Positions 15,744-24,390 of a stretch of DNA of 35,822 bases are shown here, one piece after another. Positions within the stretch are counted from its first letter, which is position 1. The number at the start of each line of letters is the position of its first letter. The DNA comes from an uncultured Dorea sp. Lineage in GTDB: Bacteria; Bacillota; Clostridia; Lachnospirales; Lachnospiraceae. The DNA lies in NCBI GenBank assembly GCA_910579925.1, contig CAJTVY010000035.1, positions 1 through 35,822 of the forward strand, given 5' to 3'. The notes under the pieces were generated by a model. It was not told the origin of the DNA. It searched no databases and was given only the letters and a program-made list of their open reading frames with translations. The position numbers and the translations under genes were made by a program.

Positions 15744-16847
15744 TTACTGACGCCGGAATCTGTAATATCCGGCGAACATTCCCCCGGCGCCGACGGCAAC
15801 CGCAATGCTCAGGTGCAGAGCCATCTGGTCTGCCGAGAACCCGAATCCTGTGCTCATTGGAAGGTAAACCGGCATGGAGGTCATAAAATGGCTGATGATT
15901 CTTGACAGCGTCATCCCAATGGGAAACATCCGTCCCAGAATCTTAATCCAGGCAATGGGGAACAGATATCCGGAAAGGGCAAGTATCAGCGCAAGGAAAG
16001 GGTTCTGGCATACGGCTGAGATTCCTGTCACTATTCCGGTCAGAAGAAGAGAGCCGGAGATGGCGAGGCATGTGATATACAGGAAAAAGCCAAAGACGCT
16101 TTCCGGGCAATAGCCGAATGGAGTGGTAAAATTCAGGAGGACGGCGGACGCATTTAGTCCCTGCAGGCCGTATACGGAAAGGTAGATGACCCACAGATAG
16201 GCGCAGGCTGCTAAGGTCAGGGCGACGGCAAAACAGGCGGATGCAAGAATTTTCATCCAGATACCGCTTCCCCCTCCCCGGCGTGTGGTACGGAGGATGT
16301 CTGCCGTCTTTAGCTGGTACTCCTCGGCGAAGACCGGGGACAGACCCAGGATTAATACGACGAACAGAGCAAGTATGATTAAGATATACATTTCTGCAAA
16401 ATCATTCCATCCGTACACGTAGTCGAAACGTACTTCGTTTTCCAGAAGGTACGCGCAATTATTTTCCCAGTCCGCCCCTTTGCGGAAATGGATTTCATTA
16501 GGGTTATTCCCGTCTGTCTGCATGAAGTTGGTAAAATTTTCCGTCACAAAACGGTTTAAATAGTTTCCGACTGCATGATCCTTTGCATCATAATAAAAAA
16601 ATCCGTAGTCTTTGTAGATTTGCGCGACGGCCTCTTCGGTCAGAGGCCCCGAATAGAGACTTGCTAATGCTTTGTCTTTGCGGATCGCCTCTTGTCCATG
16701 GTAAACCGTATCGTCTATGGTCGTTGTATAGTGATCTCCTTCGTTGTACAGGCGTATGGTTGCGAAAGATAGCAGAAGGAATACGCCAAGCCAGATGATT
16801 TTTCGGGATTTTATCTTATAAAGTTCTTCTTTCCAGATTGTCCACAT
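15744..16847 (-). CDS. ABC-2 type transporter permease
   Basis: This 367-residue membrane protein is the permease partner of the adjacent ATPase. It begins MWTIWKEELYKIKSRKIIW, typical of ABC-2 permeases, and has about six membrane segments. A roughly 120-residue outside loop follows the first helix, and five further helices lie from about residue 160 to the end. The frame is open upstream to 16973, but that part overlaps the ATPase out of frame; ATG 16847 has GAGG 9 nt upstream. It overlaps the ATPase end by 32 nt. The substrate is unknown; export of a peptide, antibiotic or lipid is a reasonable guess for this type of sigma-linked exporter. Confidence 0.82.
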   Translation of the reverse strand: MWTIWKEELYKIKSRKIIWLGVFLLLSFATIRLYNEGDHYTTTIDDTVYHGQEAIRKDKALASLYSGPLTEEAVAQIYKDYGFFYYDAKDHAVGNYLNRFVTENFTNFMQTDGNNPNEIHFRKGADWENNCAYLLENEVRFDYVYGWNDFAEMYILIILALFVVLILGLSPVFAEEYQLKTADILRTTRRGGGSGIWMKILASACFAVALTLAACAYLWVIYLSVYGLQGLNASAVLLNFTTPFGYCPESVFGFFLYITCLAISGSLLLTGIVTGISAVCQNPFLALILALSGYLFPIAWIKILGRMFPIGMTLSRIISHFMTSMPVYLPMSTGFGFSADQMALHLSIAVAVGAGGMFAGYYRFRRQ

Positions 16848-17751
16848 GTTCTGACACCTCCTCAAAAATCGGATTCTTTGAACTTTTGCCCCTGGTATCA
16901 TGATACAGATATACGTCTTCCAGGCCGGGGGGCGCCAAAACTGCGCCTTCGCAGGGGCGCTTGTCCGACACAAGACGCAGGCGCACCATTTCGCCTTCGT
17001 TTTTCAGGCTGCTGACTGCGAAAATATCATTAAGACGGCCTGCTTCCTCTGGTCTTGCCAGATATTCCCACACCTTGCCTGTTACGCTTTCTGTGACTTC
17101 TGCGACGGTTCCCTGTTTTACGATACGCCCCTGTTTCATGAGCAGGATTTTATCTGCGATGAATTCCACGTCGGATACGATATGGGTGGACAGGATAATA
17201 ATACGTCCTTTGGATAAGGAACTGATAATGTTGCGGAAACGAATTCGCTCTTTGGGGTCAAGTCCTGCCGTGGGCTCGTCCAGGATGAGGATTTCCGGGT
17301 CGTTTAGGAGCGCCTGGGCAATTCCAAGCCTCCTTATCATTCCGCCGGAAAATGTGCGGATTTTGCCGTGCTGGCTGCCGGTAAGACCGGTAAGGGTCAG
17401 CATTTCCTGGACTTTTCCTTTTGCAAGGTCTTTGGGGACTGCCTTGCACGCCGCCAGATATTCCAGATACCGTTTTGCCGTGAAATCTGGGTAGTAGCCG
17501 AAGTCCTGGGGCAGGTAACCCAGAAGATAGCGGTAATCGCCGTCCAGCCTGCCGATTTCGGTACCGTTGCACCGGATCTCCCCGGAGGTTGGTTTCAGTA
17601 CGCCGCAGATCATGCGCAGCAGGGTTGTTTTACCTGCGCCGTTTGCGCCGAGAAAGCCGTACACGCCTTCCCGCAGGGTTAGGGATGCGTTGTCTACGGC
17701 GATTTTATTCTTGAAGTGTTTGGTGATACGGTCTAATGTCAGTTCGGGCAT
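16816..17751 (-). CDS. ABC transporter ATP-binding protein
   Basis: The 311-residue protein powers the ABC-2 permease that follows. The Walker A motif is GANGAGKTT (near 35-43), the Q-loop lies in LGYLPQDFGYYP, the signature is TFSGGMIRR, Walker B with its glutamate is ILILDEPTAGLDP, and the switch His is in ILSTHIVSD. About 90 residues after the nucleotide-binding domain form a C-terminal extension, as in bacitracin/lantibiotic-type exporters. AGAGG lies 6 nt before the ATG. It is third in an operon behind an ECF sigma factor and a membrane protein, and overlaps the permease start. Confidence 0.92.
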   Translation of the reverse strand: MPELTLDRITKHFKNKIAVDNASLTLREGVYGFLGANGAGKTTLLRMICGVLKPTSGEIRCNGTEIGRLDGDYRYLLGYLPQDFGYYPDFTAKRYLEYLAACKAVPKDLAKGKVQEMLTLTGLTGSQHGKIRTFSGGMIRRLGIAQALLNDPEILILDEPTAGLDPKERIRFRNIISSLSKGRIIILSTHIVSDVEFIADKILLMKQGRIVKQGTVAEVTESVTGKVWEYLARPEEAGRLNDIFAVSSLKNEGEMVRLRLVSDKRPCEGAVLAPPGLEDVYLYHDTRGKSSKNPIFEEVSEHVDNLERRTL

Positions 17752-17769
17752 AAGTGACCTCTCTTTCTG

Positions 17770-18540
17770 TTAGGATGTCTGGCAGATCGTGTCGCTGTTT
17801 TCAATGCTGCCAAGCAGACGGTTAATTTGTGCTATGCACATGAGTAGTCCTGCGACCGCTAATACCTGCCAGATTATCAGGTATCCTGGCTGATAGATAG
17901 ATTCCCATAATAGAGGGAAGAGCGCAAGCGAACCGCAGAGTAAGCCAAGGGCAAATGAGCGGAAACCGGAAGCAATATTTCTAAGGCTTGCCAGCATGTG
18001 CAGGTACAGGGTGTCTGACCACAGGAAGGGAACCAGCATATAGGTCAGGGCGGCTTTGGTTTCCCCGGGACTTCCGCTGCCGGTAAGGATTAATAATAAG
18101 GACAGTATGACGAAATCGGCAATCCCCGCTTCCAGTATCCGGATACATACCATCTGTTTTAAGTTTAGGTAAAGGGTCTGTTCCAGTTCAGCCATATGCC
18201 AGGAGAATAAGTCTGCTACATGGCAAAGGCAGATATTTCCTGCAAATACGAGGAATACGGAGCAGGCGGCAAGGGTTTCCGTACCGCTTGTGTTCCGCCT
18301 GCGTAAGGCGACTGCCAGAAGCATGGCGGCCAGCAGGAGAAGTCCTTGGAGGAGCCAGTGTTTCCATGAACGAAAACGAAGCTGGTTCCATAGCTGTTCC
18401 CTAAATGTGGGATAATGCCGGATATGTTTCCGGGAGGCTTCCAGACGGATTGCGGCCAGGCTTTGTTTTTTCTTTGTTTCATCCAGCGGGAATTTCCATT
18501 CTGGGGGAAATCCGCAGGGGGTTGTGTTTTCTGGTAACAT
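17770..18540 (-). CDS. Polytopic membrane protein of the sigma-factor operon
   Basis: I do not recognise a named family. The 256-residue protein has a soluble, charged N-terminus of about 65 residues (with an ETKKKQSLAAIRLEASRKH stretch) and then about six membrane helices between 65 and 245. It sits 30 nt after the ECF sigma gene and 18 nt before the ATPase. That is the place where a membrane anti-sigma factor is usually found, and the soluble N-terminus could hold the sigma factor, but no zinc-binding HxxxCxxC motif is seen. AGGAG is 13 nt before the ATG, a long spacing. It could instead be a second transporter component. Confidence 0.75.
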   Translation of the reverse strand: MLPENTTPCGFPPEWKFPLDETKKKQSLAAIRLEASRKHIRHYPTFREQLWNQLRFRSWKHWLLQGLLLLAAMLLAVALRRRNTSGTETLAACSVFLVFAGNICLCHVADLFSWHMAELEQTLYLNLKQMVCIRILEAGIADFVILSLLLILTGSGSPGETKAALTYMLVPFLWSDTLYLHMLASLRNIASGFRSFALGLLCGSLALFPLLWESIYQPGYLIIWQVLAVAGLLMCIAQINRLLGSIENSDTICQTS

Positions 18541-18570
18541 TACTCTGATAAAGCTCCTTTCCTGGGTTAT

Positions 18571-19092
18571 TTAAGTAAAATCATTCTGGCGAAGCAGTTC
18601 TTTCAGCCGGGCAAGGCCCTGGCGGATACGGGATTTTACTGCGTCGTAAGTGGCTCCGGTCATCTGGGCGATTTCCCGGTTTTTATATCCGTAAAAATGA
18701 TGGAGCAGCACGGCTTCCCGTTGGGGAGCCGGGAGTTTTCTGAGGGCGTCCAATAGAAGCAGCGTTTCTTCGCTAGGTAATGCGGCTGTTTCCTGGTACT
18801 TCAGCGGTTCGGGTTTGCTAAGAATCTGTGCAGGCGTCCTTAAATACTCCCGGCACAGGTTCATGGCGATGGTCAGGAGATATCCTTTTAGATTGCGGTA
18901 CTGATAATGGTCTACATATTTTATGAAACGCAGGAAGGTATCCTGTGCAAGGTCGTAGGCATCTTCTCGGCTGCCGATCTGGTAGCAGCAGAAATAATAG
19001 ATGTCGTCATAATATTTGCCGGCAATCTCGTTCAAGTATTCAGTTTGTCCGCCCTGAATCCGACGAATCAGCTCCTTGTCCTCCAAAACCAT
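18571..19092 (-). CDS. ECF-type RNA polymerase sigma factor
   Basis: This 173-residue protein directs RNA polymerase to a small set of promoters. Region 2 covers about residues 15-80 with the YDLAQDTFLRFIKYV core-binding segment and LKGYLLTIAMNLCREYLR for the -10 contact. Region 4 (about 108-165) has the helix-turn-helix LPAPQREAVLLHHFYGYKNR and EIAQMTGATYDAVKSRIRQG. There is no region 3, as expected for ECF sigmas. I chose ATG 19092 because AGGAGAGGAG lies 6 nt before it; ATG 19107 would place that sequence inside the gene. An 18-bp palindrome lies 20 bp upstream. It probably controls its own operon with the ABC exporter. Confidence 0.92.
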   Translation of the reverse strand: MVLEDKELIRRIQGGQTEYLNEIAGKYYDDIYYFCCYQIGSREDAYDLAQDTFLRFIKYVDHYQYRNLKGYLLTIAMNLCREYLRTPAQILSKPEPLKYQETAALPSEETLLLLDALRKLPAPQREAVLLHHFYGYKNREIAQMTGATYDAVKSRIRQGLARLKELLRQNDFT

Positions 19093-19111
19093 TCTCCTCT
19101 CCTGCATATTT

Positions 19112-19129
19112 TTGTAAAACGTTTTACAA
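19112..19129. promoter_or_regulatory. 18-bp perfect palindrome, operator candidate
   Basis: TTGTAAAACGTTTTACAA is a perfect palindrome with a central CG, 20 bp before the sigma-factor ATG. It resembles LacI/TetR-type operators and is two bases longer than a CcpA cre site. As RNA it could also form a hairpin in the 5' leader near the ribosome binding site. Confidence 0.55.
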
Positions 19130-19175
19130 TAAATATAACTCTTTTTAGCTGAAAAAGGAGTCAGAAAAGTTTCAG

Positions 19176-19187
19176 ATGTGATATAAT
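19176..19187 (+). promoter_or_regulatory. Extended -10 promoter of the zinc-ribbon membrane protein
   Basis: TATAAT (19182-19187) is preceded by TG at the extended -10 position. No good -35 is seen. It lies about 59 nt before the ATG at 19246. Confidence 0.55.
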
Positions 19188-19245
19188 TTTTTTAAACTTA
19201 AATAACAAGAAAAGTTTAGAATGATATCTGCGGGAGGAGAAAAGG

Positions 19246-20169
19246 ATGAATATACAGATTGAAAATGCCATGCCGGAAGGATTCGTGTTTGAGAGAGAAC
19301 AGAATGTCATGCACGGGACTGTGAATGGGATTGAGTTTCTGATTGTGCCGGTGAAGACGATCAACCAGTTTCGGATACAGCTTCATGCAGACATAGAAAA
19401 GAACAAAGGAAAAGAAGACTTTTTAGCGTTTCTTCATGCATTAGAGCAGAGGTATCCATTTGTCCGGTATGCGGGGTACGATGAAAAGAATATGGTTTCT
19501 GTTCATGCGGCGTCCAGAGAACAGGAAGATAAGCAGAATCTGACGATTCTTGTGTCTGAACTTTCTTCAAAATGTTCAGAATGCAAAATAAGCAATTGCT
19601 GTTCACGATGTAAACATGTTCTGCCTTTGCGTGCCGCCGCGGTAGACGGCAGTCCGGCCCTGCTCTGTGAGAACTGTCTGGCACAGGAAATGAACTGGGA
19701 CGGCGGACGGAAAGAAAATCTTTTCCTAGGTGTGATCGGGGCGCTTCTGGGCGCCCTGCTGGGAATGGTTTTGTGGGTGGTGATCGGCATGATTGGATAT
19801 ATTGCCGGAATTGCCGGGCTTGTGATGGTAATCTGCGCAATCAAAGGCTATCAGTTACTGGGAAAGAAGATTTCAAGAAAAGGTATTGTAATCTGTATTC
19901 TTATCTCCTGCCTTATGCTTGCAGGGGCGGAATATGTGTCATTGGGAATCGTCATCTTTAAAGAACTGGGGGCGGCGTATGATCTTTCCCTGACCGATTC
20001 TTTTGCCCTGGTTCCGGCATTTTTAGAAGAGCCCGGCGTTATAGGCGGTGTGAAGACGGATCTGCTTATCGGATATATCCTTGCGATCCTGTCAAGTTTT
20101 TCTTCTGTAAGGCGTCTGTGGACGCAGGGGGAAGAGGAACCGAAGTCACGTACGGTTGCGACGTTCTGA
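19246..20169 (+). CDS. Zinc-ribbon-containing membrane protein, unknown function
   Basis: I do not recognise the family by name. The 307-residue protein has a soluble N-terminal part (1-105) and a cysteine-rich stretch at about 107-146 with several CxxC pairs (CSEC, CSRC, CENC) that probably bind zinc. About five membrane helices follow between 160 and 295, starting with a glycine-rich LFLGVIGALLGALLGMVLW. GGAGG lies 9 nt before the ATG, with a promoter upstream. It is divergent from the ECF sigma operon and shares its upstream region, so it may belong to the same response. It ends 2 nt before the convergent DUF4253 gene. Confidence 0.82.
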   Translation: MNIQIENAMPEGFVFEREQNVMHGTVNGIEFLIVPVKTINQFRIQLHADIEKNKGKEDFLAFLHALEQRYPFVRYAGYDEKNMVSVHAASREQEDKQNLTILVSELSSKCSECKISNCCSRCKHVLPLRAAAVDGSPALLCENCLAQEMNWDGGRKENLFLGVIGALLGALLGMVLWVVIGMIGYIAGIAGLVMVICAIKGYQLLGKKISRKGIVICILISCLMLAGAEYVSLGIVIFKELGAAYDLSLTDSFALVPAFLEEPGVIGGVKTDLLIGYILAILSSFSSVRRLWTQGEEEPKSRTVATF

Positions 20170-20171
20170 TA

Positions 20172-20894
20172 TTAATCCCACCAGAAATACCACACGTCGG
20201 ACTCCTTAAGACCTGCGGCCAGTTCCGACACTTTGTAAGTCTGGGTTCCCTGCTCGACCCTGTCCGTGCAGAAGGCATAGTGTTCCCTGGCGGCTTCAAG
20301 GCTGTCGACCCCGTTCAGTCTTGCAGGTGCATAGAATTCCAGCACGTCGCTGGTAAACGCTGCCGGGACCGCCTGATATTTCTCATACCAGTATTTACAG
20401 ACGGCAATCATTTCTTCTGGTGCAGGGCAGTCGTTCCAGCCGCCCATGGGAAGATAGGCAATGATTTCCCATGGGTTTTGCACGGGAACCTCAAGGAGAA
20501 GAACGTCGTCTTCTAATTTATTGCCGCAAAAGGACAGATAGCTGATGAAATGGCTTACGACTTCGCCTTCTGTCTCGTCTCCGATGAAGTCGTCCAGATC
20601 CTCGACTTCAAAATCTTCCATATATCCCTCAAAGCGTTCTTGAAGGATAGCCTTGCCGTTATCTTTGCATCCGGCAATGAGTTCGTCCCGGTTGTAATTT
20701 TCATCGTTCATGTAATCAAGCCATTCGATCATGTGCTCGTCCAACAGGACGATCGCCGGGAAGAATCCGCCTGTTTTTCCTGCGTGATATGCGGTGCGGT
20801 AGGCCTGTTCGAGCGGTTCGGGGGCAGAGCCTTTCTCGAAAACAGTGTAGTTACATTCAAATCTGTCTGCAATCTGTCTGGTTGATTCTTTCAT
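20172..20894 (-). CDS. DUF4253 family protein
   Basis: This soluble protein of about 240 residues matches DUF4253 in its C-terminal part: AYLPMGGWNDCPAPEEM, ALTSD-like FTSDVLEFYAP and the end WYFWWD. The domain has no established function; such proteins are often seen near contact-dependent or immunity-type genes, which is not the case here. The N-terminal half is acidic. ATG 20894 has GAGG 8 nt upstream; the frame is open to 20936 but without a ribosome binding site. It faces the zinc-ribbon gene with a 2-nt gap and no terminator, so the transcripts probably overlap. Confidence 0.8.
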   Translation of the reverse strand: MKESTRQIADRFECNYTVFEKGSAPEPLEQAYRTAYHAGKTGGFFPAIVLLDEHMIEWLDYMNDENYNRDELIAGCKDNGKAILQERFEGYMEDFEVEDLDDFIGDETEGEVVSHFISYLSFCGNKLEDDVLLLEVPVQNPWEIIAYLPMGGWNDCPAPEEMIAVCKYWYEKYQAVPAAFTSDVLEFYAPARLNGVDSLEAAREHYAFCTDRVEQGTQTYKVSELAAGLKESDVWYFWWD

Positions 20895-20962
20895 GGCATT
20901 TTCCTCTTTTCTTAAAAATTTTGTACCCAAGATCACGATATCCCGCTCTGGGGAATGTTTTT

Positions 20963-20992
20963 ATTATAACATACTTAAAAAATGAAATGCAA
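20963..20992 (-). promoter_or_regulatory. Promoter of the DUF4253 gene
   Basis: On the minus strand TTGCAT (20987-20992) and TATAAT (20963-20968) are 18 bp apart, with TG at the extended -10 position. Confidence 0.65.
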
Positions 20993-21062
20993 TCGTTGCT
21001 GTGAGCGCCCAATAGGGTGTGAACAGTAACATGCAATCTCAGCCTGTGCCCGACAAAGGATA

Positions 21063-21091
21063 TTGACAGGGGATTTACCAGTTGATAGAAT
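21063..21091 (+). promoter_or_regulatory. Sigma-A promoter of the hybrid kinase
   Basis: TTGACA (21063-21068) and TAGAAT (21086-21091) are 17 bp apart. The leader of about 95 nt contains a short GC hairpin (21125-21130 with 21140-21145). Between this promoter and that of DUF4253 I see nothing else. Confidence 0.75.
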
Positions 21092-21190
21092 ATACAATAG
21101 AGAATTGCGCAGTCAAAGCGTCATGCGGCGGTTTCCGGGCGCCGCAGTGATCAGAGCGATATGAACGGCGTATAGAGGGGAGAACGGGCT

Positions 21191-24100
21191 ATGTATCATT
21201 GCCATTTACAATTCTATTTAACAGGTTGTCCATGCGGTACCTTTGAGAGGATTAAAAAAATGTCCCCATTGGAGCAATTTACCCATGAGTTTATTGAAAG
21301 TGATGAGGTACAGGCCAATTTGGCTGCCAGAGTTGACGTTATTCTGGCGAATCTTATACAGAAGGAGAGCCGGCAGACATTACAGGCTCTGTTTGCCGCA
21401 AAGAGGCGGGAAGCGGAGGTTATTCTGCTTGCCGGAAAGGAGCAGATACCGTTACTTAAGGAATTATTAGGAGAGGTCTGCGATATCTGGATTCTGCCGA
21501 TGGACGACGATGAGGCGGAATTTCGTTTTCGGAAGTGGCAGCAGGCGTGTAAGAGAGAGAAGGATTACTGGCAGACCAGTCAGTTTTTTGAGGCTACAAT
21601 CAATCATGTTCCGAATCTGATCTGGTACAAGGATAAGGACGGGATTCATGAGAAGGTGAATGACAGCTTTTGCAGTACGGTCAACAAGACGAAGGAACAG
21701 GTACAGGGACAAGGTCACGCCTATATCTGGGACGTAGAAGAGGATGATCCGGCCTGTATCGAGTCAGAGCGGGAGGTCATGGCAAGCCGGAAGACATGTA
21801 TTTCTGAGGAAACGATCAAGACGGGAGAAGGTATGAGGCTTCTGACCACCTATAAGACGCCGTTATATGATCTGGATGGAAGCGTGATGGGAACTGTGGG
21901 TGTGGCGATTGACGTGACCCAGGAGCGCGCTTATGAACAGGAGATCATGGAGAAGAACCGTACGCTTGAGGCGGTCTTTATGACTATGGATTGTGGGATC
22001 CTGTGCCATACTGTGGATGGTTCCCGGATTATCAGTACGAATAGGGCGGCGCTTAACATCCTGGGATATGATTCTCAGGAGGAGATGATGGCGGCGGGAT
22101 TTCTTATGGTGGCGGATTCGGTGCTTGACGAGGATAAGCCGAAACTTCGAGAAAGTATTACCATGCTTCAGAAAGAAGGGGACAGCGCCAGTGTGGAATA
22201 CCGTGTAAGGCACAAAGACGGAAAGATTCTGCACGTCATGGGAAATATTAAGCTTCTGAAGGAGAATGGAGAAGAATTCTACCAGCGTTTCCTTCTGGAC
22301 TGTACGGAACAGAAATTAGAGGAAAAGAAGAAAGAACGGCATAACCAGGAACTGGTTCAGGCTTTGAGTATTGATTATAACCAGGTTTGCTATTTTGATC
22401 TGCTTACTGGAATGGGAATTCCCCTTCAGAGTGCAAAGGATCATACGGAAATGTTTGATTCTGTGTTTAGCGGCAGGATTTCGCTGGAAGAGAGCATGGA
22501 GCATTACATAGATACATTCGTCTATGAGGAAGACCGTGAAATGCTGAGGAAGGAAGTTACACGGGAGAATCTGAAGAACGAATTAAAGGAAAAAGGGATG
22601 CATTTCGTGAATTACCGCGTATTTCTGAACGGCGATACCAGATATTTTCAGATGAAGGCCGTCCGTACCGGGGCATGGGAGGAAAGTCTGGGAATTGTGG
22701 TGGGCTTTCGTAATGTGGACGGTGAGATCCGGGAGGAGATGGAAAAGAAGAATCTGTTGGAGGATGCGCTGCAGCAGGCGAACCGCGCCAGCAGAGCAAA
22801 AAGCATCTTTTTGTCCAATATGTCCCACGATATCCGTACGCCTATGAATGCGATTGTTGGTTTTACCGCTCTGGCCCTTACTCATATTGATAAACACGAC
22901 CGGGTGGAAGAATATTTAAAGAAGATTATGACGTCGGGGAATCACCTGCTGAGTCTGATTAACGACGTGCTGGACATGAGCCGGATTGAAAGCGGAAGGA
23001 TGCGCCTCGACGAGAAGGAGTGCAGTCTGCCAGAGATTCTCCATGGACTGCGTAATATTCTCCAGGCGGATATTCATGCAAAACAGATAGAACTGTACAT
23101 AGATACGGTAGACGTATTCGACGAAGAGATTTATTGTGACAAACTGCGTCTCAATCAGGTACTTCTGAATCTGCTGAGTAATGCAGTAAAATATACGGGA
23201 GCGGGCGGAATTGTCAGCCTGCGGATTACGGAGAAGCCGGGGGCTCCAAAGGGCAGCGGGAATTATGAATTTATCATTAAGGATACCGGAATCGGCATGA
23301 GCCAGGAGTTTGTGGAGCATATCTTTGAGCCCTTTGAGCGTGAACGTAATTCTACGATCAGCGGGATTCAGGGAACCGGACTTGGAATGGCGATCACGAA
23401 GAACATTGTCAATATGATGGGCGGTTCCATTGTTGTGAACAGCGAGCAGGGAGCGGGAACGGAGGTAACGGTTTCCTTTACGTTCCGGCTGTCTTCCAAA
23501 GAAAACGAACCAAAGGACCTTCCAGAACTCAAGGGGCTTCGGGCGTTGGTAGTAGACGATGATTTTAACTGCTGCGACTCCGTGTCTTATATGCTGGGAC
23601 AGATCGGTCTGCGGGCGGAGTGGACTTTGTCGGGAAAAGAGGCGGTTCTGCGTACCCGCCAGGCTTTAATGCGTAATGACGTTTACAGTGTTTATATGAT
23701 CGACTGGCTTCTGCCGGATATGAATGGTATTGAGGTGGTAAGGCGCATCCGCAAGGAGATGGGCGAACACGCATCGATCATTCTGCTGACTGCATATGAC
23801 TGGGCAGAGATTGAAGAGGAGGCGAGAGAGGCCGGTGTCACGGCATTCTGTAGTAAGCCTATGTTTTTCTCTGAGCTGAGACGCTGTCTTTCTGACATTG
23901 TAAACAGAGGCGGAGACGGAAGAAAGGTGATCGCAGAGAAGAGGAAGCGTCATACCGGGCGGATTCTGCTGGCTGAGGATAATGAACTGAACCAGGAGAT
24001 CGCCGAGGTGATTCTGGAAGAAGCGGGCTTTACGCTGGATATTGCCGAGGACGGGCAGAAGGCTGTTAACATGCTTACGGAAGCGGGAGCAGGATATTAT

Positions 24101-24331
24101 AAGCTGATTCTTATGGATATCCAGATGCCGAACATGAACGGTTATGATGCAGCGCGGGCAATCCGTAAGCTTGAGGACCAGGAACTGGCTGCAATCCCTA
24201 TCATTGCCATGACGGCTAATGCTTTTGAAGAGGATCGGCAGGAAGCATTGAAGAGCGGAATGAACGGGCATATTGCGAAGCCCATAGATGTGGATCTTTT
24301 GTTTGGTGTGTTAGAGGAGATTCTGAGTTAG
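21191..24331 (+). CDS. PAS-rich hybrid histidine kinase with two receivers
   Basis: The 1046-residue protein is a cytoplasmic sensor kinase without membrane segments. An N-terminal 125 residues resemble a small receiver-like fold. Three PAS-type modules follow (about 135-255, 260-375, 385-515), the first with LIWYKDKDGIHEKVNDSFC. The dimerisation domain carries H546 in SHDIRTP. The ATPase domain has NLLSNAVKYT, DTGIGM and GTGLGMAI. Receiver 1 has a DDD acidic pocket and D838; receiver 2 has D976 in LMDIQMP and K in IAKP. A phosphorelay His-Asp within the protein is expected; no HPt domain or output regulator is adjacent. ATG 21191 has AGGGGAG upstream and its N-terminus is like Lachnospiraceae relatives I recall; ATG 21260 is an alternative. 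Confidence 0.92.
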   Translation: MYHCHLQFYLTGCPCGTFERIKKMSPLEQFTHEFIESDEVQANLAARVDVILANLIQKESRQTLQALFAAKRREAEVILLAGKEQIPLLKELLGEVCDIWILPMDDDEAEFRFRKWQQACKREKDYWQTSQFFEATINHVPNLIWYKDKDGIHEKVNDSFCSTVNKTKEQVQGQGHAYIWDVEEDDPACIESEREVMASRKTCISEETIKTGEGMRLLTTYKTPLYDLDGSVMGTVGVAIDVTQERAYEQEIMEKNRTLEAVFMTMDCGILCHTVDGSRIISTNRAALNILGYDSQEEMMAAGFLMVADSVLDEDKPKLRESITMLQKEGDSASVEYRVRHKDGKILHVMGNIKLLKENGEEFYQRFLLDCTEQKLEEKKKERHNQELVQALSIDYNQVCYFDLLTGMGIPLQSAKDHTEMFDSVFSGRISLEESMEHYIDTFVYEEDREMLRKEVTRENLKNELKEKGMHFVNYRVFLNGDTRYFQMKAVRTGAWEESLGIVVGFRNVDGEIREEMEKKNLLEDALQQANRASRAKSIFLSNMSHDIRTPMNAIVGFTALALTHIDKHDRVEEYLKKIMTSGNHLLSLINDVLDMSRIESGRMRLDEKECSLPEILHGLRNILQADIHAKQIELYIDTVDVFDEEIYCDKLRLNQVLLNLLSNAVKYTGAGGIVSLRITEKPGAPKGSGNYEFIIKDTGIGMSQEFVEHIFEPFERERNSTISGIQGTGLGMAITKNIVNMMGGSIVVNSEQGAGTEVTVSFTFRLSSKENEPKDLPELKGLRALVVDDDFNCCDSVSYMLGQIGLRAEWTLSGKEAVLRTRQALMRNDVYSVYMIDWLLPDMNGIEVVRRIRKEMGEHASIILLTAYDWAEIEEEAREAGVTAFCSKPMFFSELRRCLSDIVNRGGDGRKVIAEKRKRHTGRILLAEDNELNQEIAEVILEEAGFTLDIAEDGQKAVNMLTEAGAGYYKLILMDIQMPNMNGYDAARAIRKLEDQELAAIPIIAMTANAFEEDRQEALKSGMNGHIAKPIDVDLLFGVLEEILS

Positions 24332-24351
24332 CCTTTTATATGCAGTATTTA

Positions 24352-24381
24352 GGGGTATCTGGAAACGGATACCCCCTTTTT
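24352..24381 (+). terminator. Terminator of the hybrid kinase gene
   Basis: GGGGTATC and GATACCCC form an 8-bp perfect stem with an 8-nt loop, followed by CTTTTT. It lies 20 nt after the stop and ends 10 bp before the convergent pseudogene. Confidence 0.88.
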
Positions 24382-24390
24382 ATGGCAGCA

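Noticed and set aside
16848..16973. Upstream extension of the ABC-2 permease
   Set aside because: It overlaps the end of the ATPase gene in another frame; ATG 16847 has its own ribosome binding site and starts a normal permease N-terminus.
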